Assembly (NCBI GenBank): GCA_934167495.1
Contig: CAKPKP010000002.1
Coordinates: 62,001-126,000 of the forward strand
DNA length: 64,000 bases
Source of the DNA: an uncultured Clostridia bacterium
GTDB taxonomy: Bacteria > Bacillota > Clostridia > TANB77 > CAG-508
Reading direction: 5' to 3'
Part shown: positions 1-8,865 of the stretch, one piece after another
How positions within the stretch are numbered: position 1 is the first letter of the stretch
Layout of the letters: each line of letters begins with the position of its first letter
Made by a program: the position numbers and the translations under genes
The notes under the pieces: model-generated
Told to the model about the DNA's origin: nothing
Seen by the model: the letters and a program-made list of their open reading frames with translations, nothing else
The model's database searches: none

Positions 1-225
1 TACATTTTTACAAAAATTATCTAATCCATATTCTTCTTCAAAGATTGCATCTACATTTATACTTTTTGTGTATTCTTTTAAAGTATCTCTTCTTGTTTTA
101 TATTCTATGTATGGATGGATATTTGGATTATACCAATATACTGTTGGCTCAATATTTTCACTTCTTAAAGAATCTATACAATATACACTACAAGGTGCAC
201 AACATGTATGCATTAATAATTTCAT
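1..225 (-). CDS. queH: Epoxyqueuosine reductase QueH, N-terminal part (gene runs off the window)
   Basis: QueH catalyses the last step of queuosine biosynthesis, reducing epoxyqueuosine to queuosine in tRNA. The visible 75 codons begin MKLLMHTCCAPC, the family's vicinal-Cys/CxxC iron-sulfur signature, followed by YWYNPNIHPYIEY and a KTRRDTLKEY segment typical of this (DUF208) family. The ATG at 223-225 lies just after a purine-rich GAGAGGA ribosome site. The gene is the last one visible of a minus-strand run and starts only about 36 bases past the ruvB stop, so the two are probably cotranscribed. The C-terminal part lies outside the window. The family call is from motif recognition. Confidence 0.85.
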   Translation of the reverse strand, partial: MKLLMHTCCAPCSVYCIDSLRSENIEPTVYWYNPNIHPYIEYKTRRDTLKEYTKSINVDAIFEEEYGLDNFCKNV

Positions 226-260
226 TTTTTATCCTCTCTTTTTTTACTTTAAATCTATAT

Positions 261-1253
261 CTATTTTAATCCTAAGTGTTCGTATGCAAGTGGTGTTGCT
301 GTTCTTCCTCTTTGAGTTCTAGCTAAAAAACCTATTTGCATCAAGTATGGTTCATATACATCCTCTAATGTATCTGGTTCTTCACCTATTGTTGCAGACA
401 ATGTTTCAAGTCCTACTGGTCCACCGGAATATTTTAATATTATTGTTTCTAATATCTTCTTATCTATATTATCTAACCCTAAATTGTCTATTTCCAATTT
501 ATTTAATGCTATTTTTGCAATATCTAATGTTATATTTCCATTTCCTAATACAACTGCATAATCTCTTACTCTTTTTAGCAATCTATTGGCTATTCTTGGC
601 GTTCCTCTTGAACGTTTTGCTATTTCTTTTGAACCGTTCTCATCTACTTGAATTCCTAATATATCTGCTGAACGTCTAACTATCGTATTTAATTCATCTT
701 CATTATATAGCTCTAATCTACAAGAAATTCCAAATCTATCTCTTAATGGCGTAGAAAGTGAACCAGCTCTTGTAGTTGCTCCTATAAGGGTGAATTTAGG
801 TAAATCTAATCTTATTGATCTTGCACTTGGTCCTTTCCCAATTAGAATATCTAAACTAAAATCTTCTAGTGCTGGATACAATATTTCTTCTACAGTTCTG
901 TTTAATCTATGTATTTCATCTATAAAAAGGACATCATTTTCTGAAAGACTTGTAAGTATAGCAGCTAAATCCCCTGGCTTTTCAATTGCTGGGCCTGATG
1001 TTATTTTTATATTTGAATTCATTTCATTTGCTATAATATTTGAAAGAGTAGTCTTACCTAAACCTGGAGGTCCATATAATAAAACATGGTCTAAACTCTC
1101 TTTTCTTTTTTTAGCAGCTTCTATATATATTTTCATATTTTCTTTTACTTTGGTTTGTCCTATATATTCATTAAGTGTTTTTGGTCTTAACGATGTTTCT
1201 GCTATTTCTTCTTCATCATTTTGAATATTTGGAACTAATAAATTTTCTTCCAT
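261..1253 (-). CDS. ruvB: Holliday junction branch-migration ATPase RuvB
   Basis: RuvB is the hexameric motor that, with RuvA, drives branch migration of Holliday junctions in recombinational repair. The 330 residues show the RuvB AAA+ pattern: N-terminal RPKTLNEYIGQ, Walker A GPPGLGKTTL near residue 62, Walker B LFIDEIHRL near 110, sensor 1 GATTRAG near 160, arginine-finger region LRDRFGI, and the C-terminal winged helix ending in QRGRTATPLAYEH. Length is normal. RuvA is usually encoded just upstream, but here the upstream neighbours are an 80-residue unknown and ligA, so ruvA must be elsewhere. The start is an ATG preceded by an AAAGGAAACAAAA-type ribosome site. Confidence 0.97.
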   Translation of the reverse strand: MEENLLVPNIQNDEEEIAETSLRPKTLNEYIGQTKVKENMKIYIEAAKKRKESLDHVLLYGPPGLGKTTLSNIIANEMNSNIKITSGPAIEKPGDLAAILTSLSENDVLFIDEIHRLNRTVEEILYPALEDFSLDILIGKGPSARSIRLDLPKFTLIGATTRAGSLSTPLRDRFGISCRLELYNEDELNTIVRRSADILGIQVDENGSKEIAKRSRGTPRIANRLLKRVRDYAVVLGNGNITLDIAKIALNKLEIDNLGLDNIDKKILETIILKYSGGPVGLETLSATIGEEPDTLEDVYEPYLMQIGFLARTQRGRTATPLAYEHLGLK

Positions 1254-1279
1254 TTTTGTTTCCTTTCTATAACCGTTGT

Positions 1280-1522
1280 TTAAACTAATCCTGATTTATA
1301 TTCTATATCTTCCATATATGGAAATAATTCTTTTACTCTTTTTAAGGTATATATTGCCATTCTTTGATGAGGACATTTTTCTCCTATTGTTAATAATTCA
1401 TTTTTATAACAATTTTTTGTTAGTTTATAAACTAAATATCTTTTATCCATATATGTGTATAACATTTCAAATCCATTATCTAAATCTTCCCAAAATCTTT
1501 CAAATGTATAATCTTCTCCCAT
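1280..1522 (-). CDS. Small hypothetical protein between ligA and ruvB
   Basis: An 80-residue acidic/aromatic protein (MGEDYTFERFWEDLDNGFEM...) without a signal peptide or membrane segment. I do not recognise a family. It contains a CPHQ tetrad and two further Cys residues, too few and badly spaced for an obvious zinc site. It is a credible gene because a GGAG ribosome site precedes the ATG, it fits tightly between the ligA stop and the ruvB start in the same direction, and the composition looks like coding sequence. A role in DNA repair would be a guess based only on neighbours. Confidence 0.6.
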   Translation of the reverse strand: MGEDYTFERFWEDLDNGFEMLYTYMDKRYLVYKLTKNCYKNELLTIGEKCPHQRMAIYTLKRVKELFPYMEDIEYKSGLV

Positions 1523-1538
1523 TTATAACTCCATTCCA

Positions 1539-3536
1539 TTATTTAATCATTTCTTCAAATTCTTCTTCTGATATAATTTTTATGCCTAGTCCTTCTGCCT
1601 TAGTAAGCTTGCTTCCAGCATCTTCTCCTGCTAAAACATAATCTGTTTTTTTAGATACTGATGAAGATGCTTTTCCTCCATGTTTTTCAATAATTTTTTC
1701 TACTTCATCTCTCGAATATTTATCTAATTTTCCAGTAATTACAAATGTTTTATTAGAAAATCTATCATCTATTAACTCATTTTCTTTCAAGCTCATATTA
1801 ACATTTGCTTGTTTTAATCTTTGCAATAAGTCTTTTGTTTGAGGTTGGCTAAAAAACTCAAATATGCTTTTTGCCATTATTTCTCCCATATCATCAACAT
1901 TAATAAAACTTTCTAAACTAGCATTTTCAAGGTTATCCATTGTTTTAAATTTTTTGGCTAATTGCTTTGCTGTTTTAGTTCCAATATGTCTTATTCCTAA
2001 TGCATTTATTAATCTATCTAAATCGTTTTGTTTACTTTGATTTATTGAATCAATCAAGTTTTGAGCGAACTTTGTTCCATCTTTTTTTAAAGTTTTTACA
2101 TCTTCTAATTTTAAATCATATAAATCAGCAATATTGTTTATTAATTTTCTATTTAATAGTTCTTCAATTATTGCATCTCCTAGCCCTTTTATATCCATTG
2201 CTTCCCTTGATGCAAAATGCAAAATACTTCTATAAAGTTTTGCTGGACATTCTATTCCTATACATCTTCTAGCTGATTCCCCTTCTTCTCTTATAGCTAA
2301 AGCACCACATACAGGGCAAACAGAAGGCATTGAAAATTCCTTTTCATTTCCTGTTCTTTTGTCTTTTATTGCTTCTACTATTTCCGGAATTACATCTCCT
2401 GCTTTTTGAATTACAACTGTATCTCCAATTCTTAAATCTTTTTCTTTTATAAAGTCTTCATTGTGTAATGTAGTTTTTGAGATTGTTGAACCAGCTACTT
2501 TAACTGGCTCTAATATTGCCATAGGTGTAATAGCACCTGTTCTTCCTACGTTACATACTATATCTTTTAAAATAGTTTCTTTCTTTTCAGGTGGATATTT
2601 ATATGCTATAGCCCACTTTGGAACTTTATAAGTTGTTCCTACTAATTCTCTTAATTCTAAATCATCAACTTTTATAACCGCTCCGTCTATTCCAAATGTT
2701 AGGCTATCTCTATCATCTCCAATTTTATTTATCTGAACAATTGCTTCATCTACATTATTACATAGTACTTTTACAGGATTTACATTAAACCCTATTTTTT
2801 CTAAATATCTCAAAGATTCATAATGTGATTTAAAATCAATTGATTCACATTTTTGAACATTAAAAATATAGATATCAAGTGGTCTTGAGGCTGTTATTTT
2901 ACTATCTAACTGTCTAAGTGAACCTGCTGCTGCATTTCGTGCATTAGCAAATAGAGTTTCTTCATTTTCTTGTCTTTCTTCATTCATCTTCTCAAATTCT
3001 GATTTTCCTATAAAGACTTCTCCTCTAACAGTAATATTTATAGGTTCTTTTAATTTCTGTGGTATATTTTTAATTGTTTTTAAGTTTTCAGTTATATTTT
3101 CACCTACTTGCCCATTTCCTCTTGTTGCTCCTTTTACAAATATTCCATTTTCATATTGTAATGCCACTGACAATCCATCAATTTTAGTTTCCACAACATA
3201 TTTTAATTCTTTATTATATTCTAAAGCAGATTTTTTCATTCTCTCATCAAATGCTCTTAATTCATCAAAATCAAATATATCTTGAAGACTTTGAAGTGGT
3301 ACTTCATGTTGAACCTTTTCAAATCCTTCCTTTACAGTTCCTCCTACTTTTTGAGTTAGAGAATCTTTTGTAATAAATTCAGGATATTCTTTTTCTAAAT
3401 TTCTAAGTTCTACCATTAACATATCATATTCAAAATCACTTATTTCTGGATCATCATCATCATAGTATCTTTTAGCGTGATATTCCACAGTTTTTCTTAG
3501 TTCCTCTATTCTTTTTTTAGCCTCTGTTTTTTTCAT
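1539..3536 (-). CDS. ligA: NAD-dependent DNA ligase LigA
   Basis: LigA seals nicks in duplex DNA using NAD+ as adenylate donor, in replication and repair. The 665 residues show the full family order: N-terminal Ia domain with DDDDPEISDFEYDML, adenylation domain with the nucleophile lysine in ETKIDG near residue 117, OB fold, a Cys4 zinc finger (CPVC...CIGIECP, near 405-428), helix-hairpin-helix repeats (IKGLGDAIIEEL, ALGIRHIGTKTA) and a C-terminal BRCT domain (KTFVITGKLDKYSRDEV to the end). Length is normal for the family. The ATG has an AGAGGTG ribosome site and lies shortly after the pgsA stop, suggesting a pgsA-ligA-orf80-ruvB-queH transcript. Confidence 0.98.
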   Translation of the reverse strand: MKKTEAKKRIEELRKTVEYHAKRYYDDDDPEISDFEYDMLMVELRNLEKEYPEFITKDSLTQKVGGTVKEGFEKVQHEVPLQSLQDIFDFDELRAFDERMKKSALEYNKELKYVVETKIDGLSVALQYENGIFVKGATRGNGQVGENITENLKTIKNIPQKLKEPINITVRGEVFIGKSEFEKMNEERQENEETLFANARNAAAGSLRQLDSKITASRPLDIYIFNVQKCESIDFKSHYESLRYLEKIGFNVNPVKVLCNNVDEAIVQINKIGDDRDSLTFGIDGAVIKVDDLELRELVGTTYKVPKWAIAYKYPPEKKETILKDIVCNVGRTGAITPMAILEPVKVAGSTISKTTLHNEDFIKEKDLRIGDTVVIQKAGDVIPEIVEAIKDKRTGNEKEFSMPSVCPVCGALAIREEGESARRCIGIECPAKLYRSILHFASREAMDIKGLGDAIIEELLNRKLINNIADLYDLKLEDVKTLKKDGTKFAQNLIDSINQSKQNDLDRLINALGIRHIGTKTAKQLAKKFKTMDNLENASLESFINVDDMGEIMAKSIFEFFSQPQTKDLLQRLKQANVNMSLKENELIDDRFSNKTFVITGKLDKYSRDEVEKIIEKHGGKASSSVSKKTDYVLAGEDAGSKLTKAEGLGIKIISEEEFEEMIK

Positions 3537-3553
3537 TTTACACCTCTATATTT

Positions 3554-4153
3554 TTAATCTTTAAAAAGTTCTTTTCCGTTTTTTATGTATTCCCAACCTG
3601 AGAATATTGTTGCAATTACAGATACAAACATTATTACTGTTGAAATTACATTTAAAACTAACCAGAAGTTTCCTTCTATTGGATTAAAAATAAATTCACC
3701 AAATTTATGTATATCTATAAATGCTAATATTAATGCAATCATTTGAGTTACTGTTTTTAATTTCCCCCATACGCTTGCAGCTATTACTTTTCCACCTTTT
3801 TCTACTGCTATTAATCTATATCCTGAAACTATAAATTCTCTAAATAACACTATAATTGGTATCCATGATGGAATTTTATTATCAAAACCTACAAGCATAA
3901 CCATAGCTGCCAAAACTAGTATTTTATCTGCTATTGGATCTAAAAATTTTCCAAATGTAGTAACTTGATTTCTAGAACGTGCTATATATCCATCTAGCTT
4001 GTCTGTTATTGATGCAATACAGAATATTAAATTTATAATCCAATATGTAATAGGGATATTCAAAAATTCTCCCTCTATTCCTAAGTATGGAATTATTACC
4101 ATTATAGGTACTAATATAATTCTAAATATTGTTAATTTATTTGCTAAATTCAT
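3554..4153 (-). CDS. pgsA: CDP-diacylglycerol-glycerol-3-phosphate 3-phosphatidyltransferase (PgsA)
   Basis: PgsA makes phosphatidylglycerol phosphate, the committed step to phosphatidylglycerol, at the inner membrane. The CDP-alcohol phosphatidyltransferase signature is complete: DKLDGYIARS followed by G and two Asp in FGKFLDPIADK. About six hydrophobic segments follow the usual topology. I place the start at ATG 4153 (MNLANKLTIFR) rather than an upstream ATG at 4189, because a strong GGAGG lies six bases before 4153 and the shorter form (199 residues) matches family N-termini. A second, more divergent family member lies at 46.9 kb. This one is the better PgsA candidate, as it keeps the NLANKLTIFRI start typical of bacterial PgsA. 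Confidence 0.93.
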   Translation of the reverse strand: MNLANKLTIFRIILVPIMVIIPYLGIEGEFLNIPITYWIINLIFCIASITDKLDGYIARSRNQVTTFGKFLDPIADKILVLAAMVMLVGFDNKIPSWIPIIVLFREFIVSGYRLIAVEKGGKVIAASVWGKLKTVTQMIALILAFIDIHKFGEFIFNPIEGNFWLVLNVISTVIMFVSVIATIFSGWEYIKNGKELFKD

Positions 4154-4169
4154 AATTGACCTCCATAAA

Positions 4170-4463
4170 TTATAAATTTCTTGCTTCAACTATTTGTATT
4201 AAATCTGTTAAGTATTCTCCTATAACAGGAATATTTAACTTTATTAAATTTTGCAATATATATACTATTATGGCAGAAATAATTGTAATTCCTATTCCTA
4301 TTCCAACACCTCTTGATATTCCAGCCATAAAATTTCTTATAAAAATTTGTCTTTTACTTCCTAATATATAAGATAAGTCATCTATATTACTTTTTTCTAA
4401 CATTTTATTTAATTTTTCTATTTTATTATTTAATAATTCTATAGTCTCTTTTTTGGCAAACAT
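4170..4463 (-). CDS. DUF5665-like small membrane protein
   Basis: A 97-residue protein with a predicted amphipathic/coiled N-terminus (LNNKIEKLNKMLEKSN), a central RNFMAGISRGVGIGIGITI motif and one or two hydrophobic helices (about residues 48-72). The Arg-Asn-Phe/Gly-rich pattern leading into a membrane helix resembles DUF5665 proteins of Clostridia; no function is established for that group. It lies between the UPF0182 gene and pgsA in the same direction. Its ribosome site AGGAGG is unusual because it is wholly contained in a 10-bp inverted repeat (4466-4497), suggesting translational control. Gene identity is good; the function is unknown. Confidence 0.75.
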   Translation of the reverse strand: MFAKKETIELLNNKIEKLNKMLEKSNIDDLSYILGSKRQIFIRNFMAGISRGVGIGIGITIISAIIVYILQNLIKLNIPVIGEYLTDLIQIVEARNL

Positions 4464-4465
4464 GC

Positions 4466-4497
4466 TTATTCCTCCTAATTATATTTTGGAGGAATAA
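4466..4497 (-). promoter_or_regulatory. Hairpin sequestering the Shine-Dalgarno of the DUF5665-like gene
   Basis: Perfect 10-bp arms TTATTCCTCC and GGAGGAATAA (minus-strand transcript order) are separated by a 12-base loop. The 3' arm contains the whole GGAGG ribosome site and ends two bases before the ATG at 4463. There is no T-run after the stem, so it is not a standard terminator. A hairpin that hides the ribosome site would lower translation unless melted or opened by the upstream ribosome finishing the UPF0182 gene (stop at 4518). The structure is seen in sequence; the regulation is inferred. Confidence 0.55.
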
Positions 4498-4517
4498 ACA
4501 TTATTTATTCAGGATAT

Positions 4518-7313
4518 TTATAACCCTATATTTATACTATTAATAAAACTTGTTCCATTACTAGATTCATCTTTTAATTCTTTTTTTCTAGCTTTTTCCA
4601 AATTATCTAATAGTTCTTGTAATTTTTTCAAATCTTTTCCTATTAAAGTCCAATCTTTTGAATCTTCAGATTCTTTTAAATTTTTATTTGCTCTAATTAT
4701 TGAATCAATTATTTCATCTATATCTTCAGTATTAATTATTTCTAAATTTACAGCATATTCTGAAAGTAAATTCATTAAAGCCTCTTCTAATGTATTTCCA
4801 ACAGTTACTTTGTTTCCAGATGCAACAATAACTTTTTTCAATATTGGTATTTGTGGTGATTCATTTAGTCTAACTTGATATACAGGTTCTATATATAATA
4901 ATGTATTATTTATAGGAACAATTATTATATTTTTTATTAATTTTGTGCCTGATACCGATATTGAATTAATTTCAGCTGATATTGTTTCATCTTGTTCTAT
5001 TTGAGAGCTTAATTGTAATACTCCCGCAACATTAGTATCTGAATTAAATTTATACAAAGTAAGTTTTGGATTAGCACCTTCATATGTTCCTACTAAATAA
5101 GCATTTAGATTTTGCTTTCCGCTTTTAGTGTATGGTACTACTAATCCTAAAGTATCTGATTTGCTATCTAAAGTTTTTACCATAGTATAATAACTATTTA
5201 TTTCTGAAACTTTTGATGCTGAAGTACTATTTAAATTTTGAGTTGCTATACTCCAAATATCATCAGCTCTATACAATACTTCAACATTAGTTTTATGATA
5301 CATTTCAAGCATTCTTGATTGTATATCATATAAAAATTTTGGATATATAAAATGTTGTGATAAACTATTTATATAACTCTCGTCTAATTCTGTAAATAAT
5401 GATGGATATATATTTTTATATGCCATTATTATTGGATCATCTTTATCTGTTATATAAAATGTAGTCGTTCCATCATATGCATCTATAAAAACTTTAGCCG
5501 AATTTCTAATATAATTTATTTTTTGCTTATTTCCTTGATTTTCTATTACTGTTAATTGAGAATATGGGTATTTATCTGATAATGTATATGCATCTATAAC
5601 CCATAATAATTTTCCTTCATCTGTTATTATTAAATATGGATTATCATCATATTTTAAATATGGTAATAATGATTTTGCTCTTTGAATTATATTTCTATCT
5701 GTTATTATTTTGCTATCATCATTTAAATATTTAGAAAATACTAATGACATATCTTGATTATTTATTCCAACAACTAATCTATCTAGTGCATTTAACTTTA
5801 GCCCTGCATTTCCATTGTAGCGATTTTCTTCATATGTTGAAGTACTTGATGGATAATCATATTCTGCACCATAGTTTGTATTTACTATTATTGGATTATT
5901 GTTCTCTAATCCAAAATATATTCTAGGTTCTGTTATATTTATTTTATCGTTTGAACTATCAAATGATGATTGAACATATTCAACATATCCATTTTTATCT
6001 ACTGAGCTTGCTGAATTTACTACTACACCATATCCATGTGTATATCTATATATTTTATTACTTGCTGTTCTGTTTGAATCACTAACAATTTCTCTTGGTG
6101 TTAAATAAACAAGTTTGTTATTTCCATTTATATTATAATTAGCTATTTGTGTATTTCTATATGAATAATATCCTGTATTATCTTGATAATTTGATAAAGT
6201 ATTATATACCACGTCTTTGTCTATTATTGGTATATTTTGCAAAATTTCTGCATTTGAAGAAATTTGGTCATACGTTATTGTATCGTAATTATCTATATCT
6301 ATTTCGTTTATTTCTAATCCATATGCTTTTCTTGTATAATCAATATTGTAATCTATGTAAGCTTTTTCTTTATCTAATTGATTAGGTTCTACATATATTA
6401 ATTGGAATAATGTCATAACTATAAATAATCCAACCAAATATACTGGAATTATTATTAACGATAAAAACATTTTCTTAAATTGCATTTTCTTTACATTCAT
6501 TATTGCTCTTGCTACTGATATAATAATTATTATGCTAAGTATTCTATATCCCCATAATTTTATAGTAACATCGGTCATTCCAGCACCCACCAATGAAGTG
6601 TTTGACTCATCATTTATTGAAATCATATTTTGAATTAATATATTTTGAGACTTTAAGAAAACTAATCCTGAAGCTAGAAGTGTAATTATAACTACATTTA
6701 ATATTATTTGTTTTATGAATGTATTTTTCTTTAATAATTCCATATCTACACCATCAAAATATATATTTAATGAAATTATATAATACACTGCAACATATAA
6801 TGTTAATACAGCAAAAATTGTAATTGCATATACTAAAATTGTTTCTATAAAAGGTTCACTAAAAATATAATAACCTATATCTAGTCCGAAAATTGGATCA
6901 TTTTCTCCACCAAAAAATGCTGTATTAGAAAATAACATAAATTTTTCAGTTAAAAGATTTCCTCCTATTATGCTTACTATTAATCCTATTATTACAGCAA
7001 ATGTTTTATTTGGTAATTTAGGCATTGTCCTTTTTTCATCATCAAAAAACTTTTTTAATCCTTTTTTTATTAATTTATTAGTAATATAAACAATTAAATA
7101 TATTACTATAAAATTTATAAATGTAACCATATATTTATATTTAATATTAGTTCTAAAAATATCTAAATAATTATCTCCAATACCTTTTATACTTAAATAT
7201 TGACCTCTTAAAGATATACAATTTATTATTATATAAATTAATAAAGATATTATTACAGCTAATATTCTTATTGTATTTTTATTCTTTTTATTTTTTTCAA
7301 CATTTTTTCTCAT
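4518..7313 (-). CDS. UPF0182 family large membrane protein
   Basis: A 931-residue protein with about seven hydrophobic helices in the first third (roughly residues 13-35, 52-75, 98-120, 155-180, 205-225, 250-270, 280-305) followed by a large extracytoplasmic region and an acidic/coiled C-terminal stretch. Motifs GGENDPIFGLDIGYYIF and ISLNIYFDGVD, and the later TPREI, SYYTMVKTLDSKSD and VVPYTKSGKQNLNAYLVG segments, are characteristic of the UPF0182 (COG1615) family. Its biochemical role is not known; members are membrane proteins common in Clostridia and Actinobacteria. Length is in the family range. The gene stands between cysS and the DUF5665-like gene, with its own ATG at 7313. Confidence 0.9.
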   Translation of the reverse strand: MRKNVEKNKKNKNTIRILAVIISLLIYIIINCISLRGQYLSIKGIGDNYLDIFRTNIKYKYMVTFINFIVIYLIVYITNKLIKKGLKKFFDDEKRTMPKLPNKTFAVIIGLIVSIIGGNLLTEKFMLFSNTAFFGGENDPIFGLDIGYYIFSEPFIETILVYAITIFAVLTLYVAVYYIISLNIYFDGVDMELLKKNTFIKQIILNVVIITLLASGLVFLKSQNILIQNMISINDESNTSLVGAGMTDVTIKLWGYRILSIIIIISVARAIMNVKKMQFKKMFLSLIIIPVYLVGLFIVMTLFQLIYVEPNQLDKEKAYIDYNIDYTRKAYGLEINEIDIDNYDTITYDQISSNAEILQNIPIIDKDVVYNTLSNYQDNTGYYSYRNTQIANYNINGNNKLVYLTPREIVSDSNRTASNKIYRYTHGYGVVVNSASSVDKNGYVEYVQSSFDSSNDKINITEPRIYFGLENNNPIIVNTNYGAEYDYPSSTSTYEENRYNGNAGLKLNALDRLVVGINNQDMSLVFSKYLNDDSKIITDRNIIQRAKSLLPYLKYDDNPYLIITDEGKLLWVIDAYTLSDKYPYSQLTVIENQGNKQKINYIRNSAKVFIDAYDGTTTFYITDKDDPIIMAYKNIYPSLFTELDESYINSLSQHFIYPKFLYDIQSRMLEMYHKTNVEVLYRADDIWSIATQNLNSTSASKVSEINSYYTMVKTLDSKSDTLGLVVPYTKSGKQNLNAYLVGTYEGANPKLTLYKFNSDTNVAGVLQLSSQIEQDETISAEINSISVSGTKLIKNIIIVPINNTLLYIEPVYQVRLNESPQIPILKKVIVASGNKVTVGNTLEEALMNLLSEYAVNLEIINTEDIDEIIDSIIRANKNLKESEDSKDWTLIGKDLKKLQELLDNLEKARKKELKDESSNGTSFINSINIGL

Positions 7314-7389
7314 TATCTAATCAACAATCCTTTATATATTTTTATAAAGTAAATTTCTTATAATATTTTATAAGTAATCTACTATTATT

Positions 7390-7426
7390 CAAGGGCATAA
7401 TCAAACCATTGGTGATTATACCCTTG
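7390..7426 (-). terminator. Hairpin after cysS
   Basis: Arms CAAGGGTATAATCA and TGATTATGCCCTTG (one G-T pair) flank a nine-base loop, 12 bases after the cysS stop. No good T-run follows on the minus strand, so it may be a factor-dependent end or an RNA-stability element. The flanking string AACTTCAAGGGTA recurs beside another hairpin at 46.8 kb. Confidence 0.5.
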
Positions 7427-7437
7427 AAGTTATAATT

Positions 7438-8823
7438 TTAAATTTTTTCTACTGTCATTCCTTCTTTGGAATCTTTTACAATATATCCTTTTTCTTTTAG
7501 TAAGTCTCTTAATTCATCAGATTTTTTGAAGTCTTTATTTTCTCTAGCAAGCTTTCTTTCTTCTAATATTTTTAGTATCTCCTCAGAAAGCTCACCGCGT
7601 TTTTCAGCTCCAGTATATTCTTTTAAGTTTAATCCTAGTACTTCATCAAATTCTAGTAATAAATCTTTAAATTGTTTAGATTTTTTACTTTCTTTTATAA
7701 CATCCCATACAACACTCATTGCTACTGGCATATTTAAATCATCATTTATAGCTTCTAAAAATCTTTTTCTATATGAATTAAGGATTTCTTCATCTATAAT
7801 TTCATTACCATTTAAATGCTTTAAATATCCTTCTCTTATTCTATTTAAAGCTACCTTAGCAGCATCCATTGCTTCCCATGTAAAGTTTATTTTATTTCTA
7901 TAATGTGAAGAAAAATTAAACATTCTATATACTAATGGCTCATATCCTTTTTCTTCTAAGTCTTCTAATGTATATAAATTATTTAGACTTTTTGACATTT
8001 TTCCTCCATTGACTTGAAGGAAGTCAACATGCATCCAATAATGAGCTGGTATTTTTGAGCAATACCCTTTACTTTGTGCTATTTCATTTTCATGATGAAT
8101 TGGAATATGATCAATTCCACCTGTATGTATATCAAATGTTTCACCTAAATATTTTCTACTCATAGCTGAACATTCTATATGCCATCCTGGATAGCATTTT
8201 CCCCAAAAAGTATCCCATTTCATAATATGATTTTCAGGTGCTTTAATCCATAAAGCAAAATCTGTAACATTTCTTTTGTTTGAATCAAATTCTACTCTAG
8301 CACCAGCTTTTTGTTCATCAATTTTTATATTAGACAATACTCCATATTTATCTAGTTTTGATGTATCAAAATAAATTGTATTCTCTGTTTCATACGCATA
8401 ACCATTTTTTATTATTGTTTTCACATATTCTTCCATGTCTTTTATATGTTCAGTTGCTTTACATATTATTTCTGGTTTTGAAATGTTTAATTTATCTAAA
8501 TCCTGCATAAATTTTTGGGTATAAAATTCTGCAATTTCATATGGATTTTTATTTTCTCTTTTTGCTGCTTTCTCCATTTTGTCTTCACCATCATCAGCAT
8601 CTGATTCAAGATGTCCCACATCTGTTATATTCATTGCATGTTTTAATTCATAACCATTATATTTAAGTACTCTTCTTAAATTATCCATAAATAAATATGC
8701 TCTTAAGTTTCCAATATGTGCATAATAATAAACTGTTGGTCCACAAGAATATATTTTAACTTTTCCTTCATCAATTGGAATAAATTCTTCTTTTTTTCTA
8801 GTTAATGTATTGAAAATTTTCAA
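7438..8823 (-). CDS. cysS: Cysteinyl-tRNA synthetase
   Basis: CysS charges tRNA-Cys with cysteine in the cytoplasm. The 461 residues show the class I synthetase signatures: the zinc-binding Cys and HIGH-type motif in YSCGPTVYYYAHIGNLRAY near residues 26-42, the WHIECSAMS segment, HHENEIAQSKG near 233 and KMSKSLNN near 268. Length is normal for the family. The gene starts with ATG after an AAGGAGGAAAAAA ribosome site and lies just downstream of the PBP1A gene. The short space upstream (8824-8865) leaves no room for a T-box leader, unlike many Firmicutes cysS genes. Confidence 0.97.
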   Translation of the reverse strand: MKIFNTLTRKKEEFIPIDEGKVKIYSCGPTVYYYAHIGNLRAYLFMDNLRRVLKYNGYELKHAMNITDVGHLESDADDGEDKMEKAAKRENKNPYEIAEFYTQKFMQDLDKLNISKPEIICKATEHIKDMEEYVKTIIKNGYAYETENTIYFDTSKLDKYGVLSNIKIDEQKAGARVEFDSNKRNVTDFALWIKAPENHIMKWDTFWGKCYPGWHIECSAMSRKYLGETFDIHTGGIDHIPIHHENEIAQSKGYCSKIPAHYWMHVDFLQVNGGKMSKSLNNLYTLEDLEEKGYEPLVYRMFNFSSHYRNKINFTWEAMDAAKVALNRIREGYLKHLNGNEIIDEEILNSYRKRFLEAINDDLNMPVAMSVVWDVIKESKKSKQFKDLLLEFDEVLGLNLKEYTGAEKRGELSEEILKILEERKLARENKDFKKSDELRDLLKEKGYIVKDSKEGMTVEKI

Positions 8824-8865
8824 TTTTTTCCTCCTTAAAAAAGTATAAATTACGCTTTTTAAACA

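Noticed and set aside
790..1224. Plus-strand open frame opposite ruvB
   Set aside because: Antisense of conserved RuvB motifs, with no start signals.
8824..8865. A T-box leader before cysS
   Set aside because: Only 42 bases separate it from the PBP gene and no T-box motif is visible.
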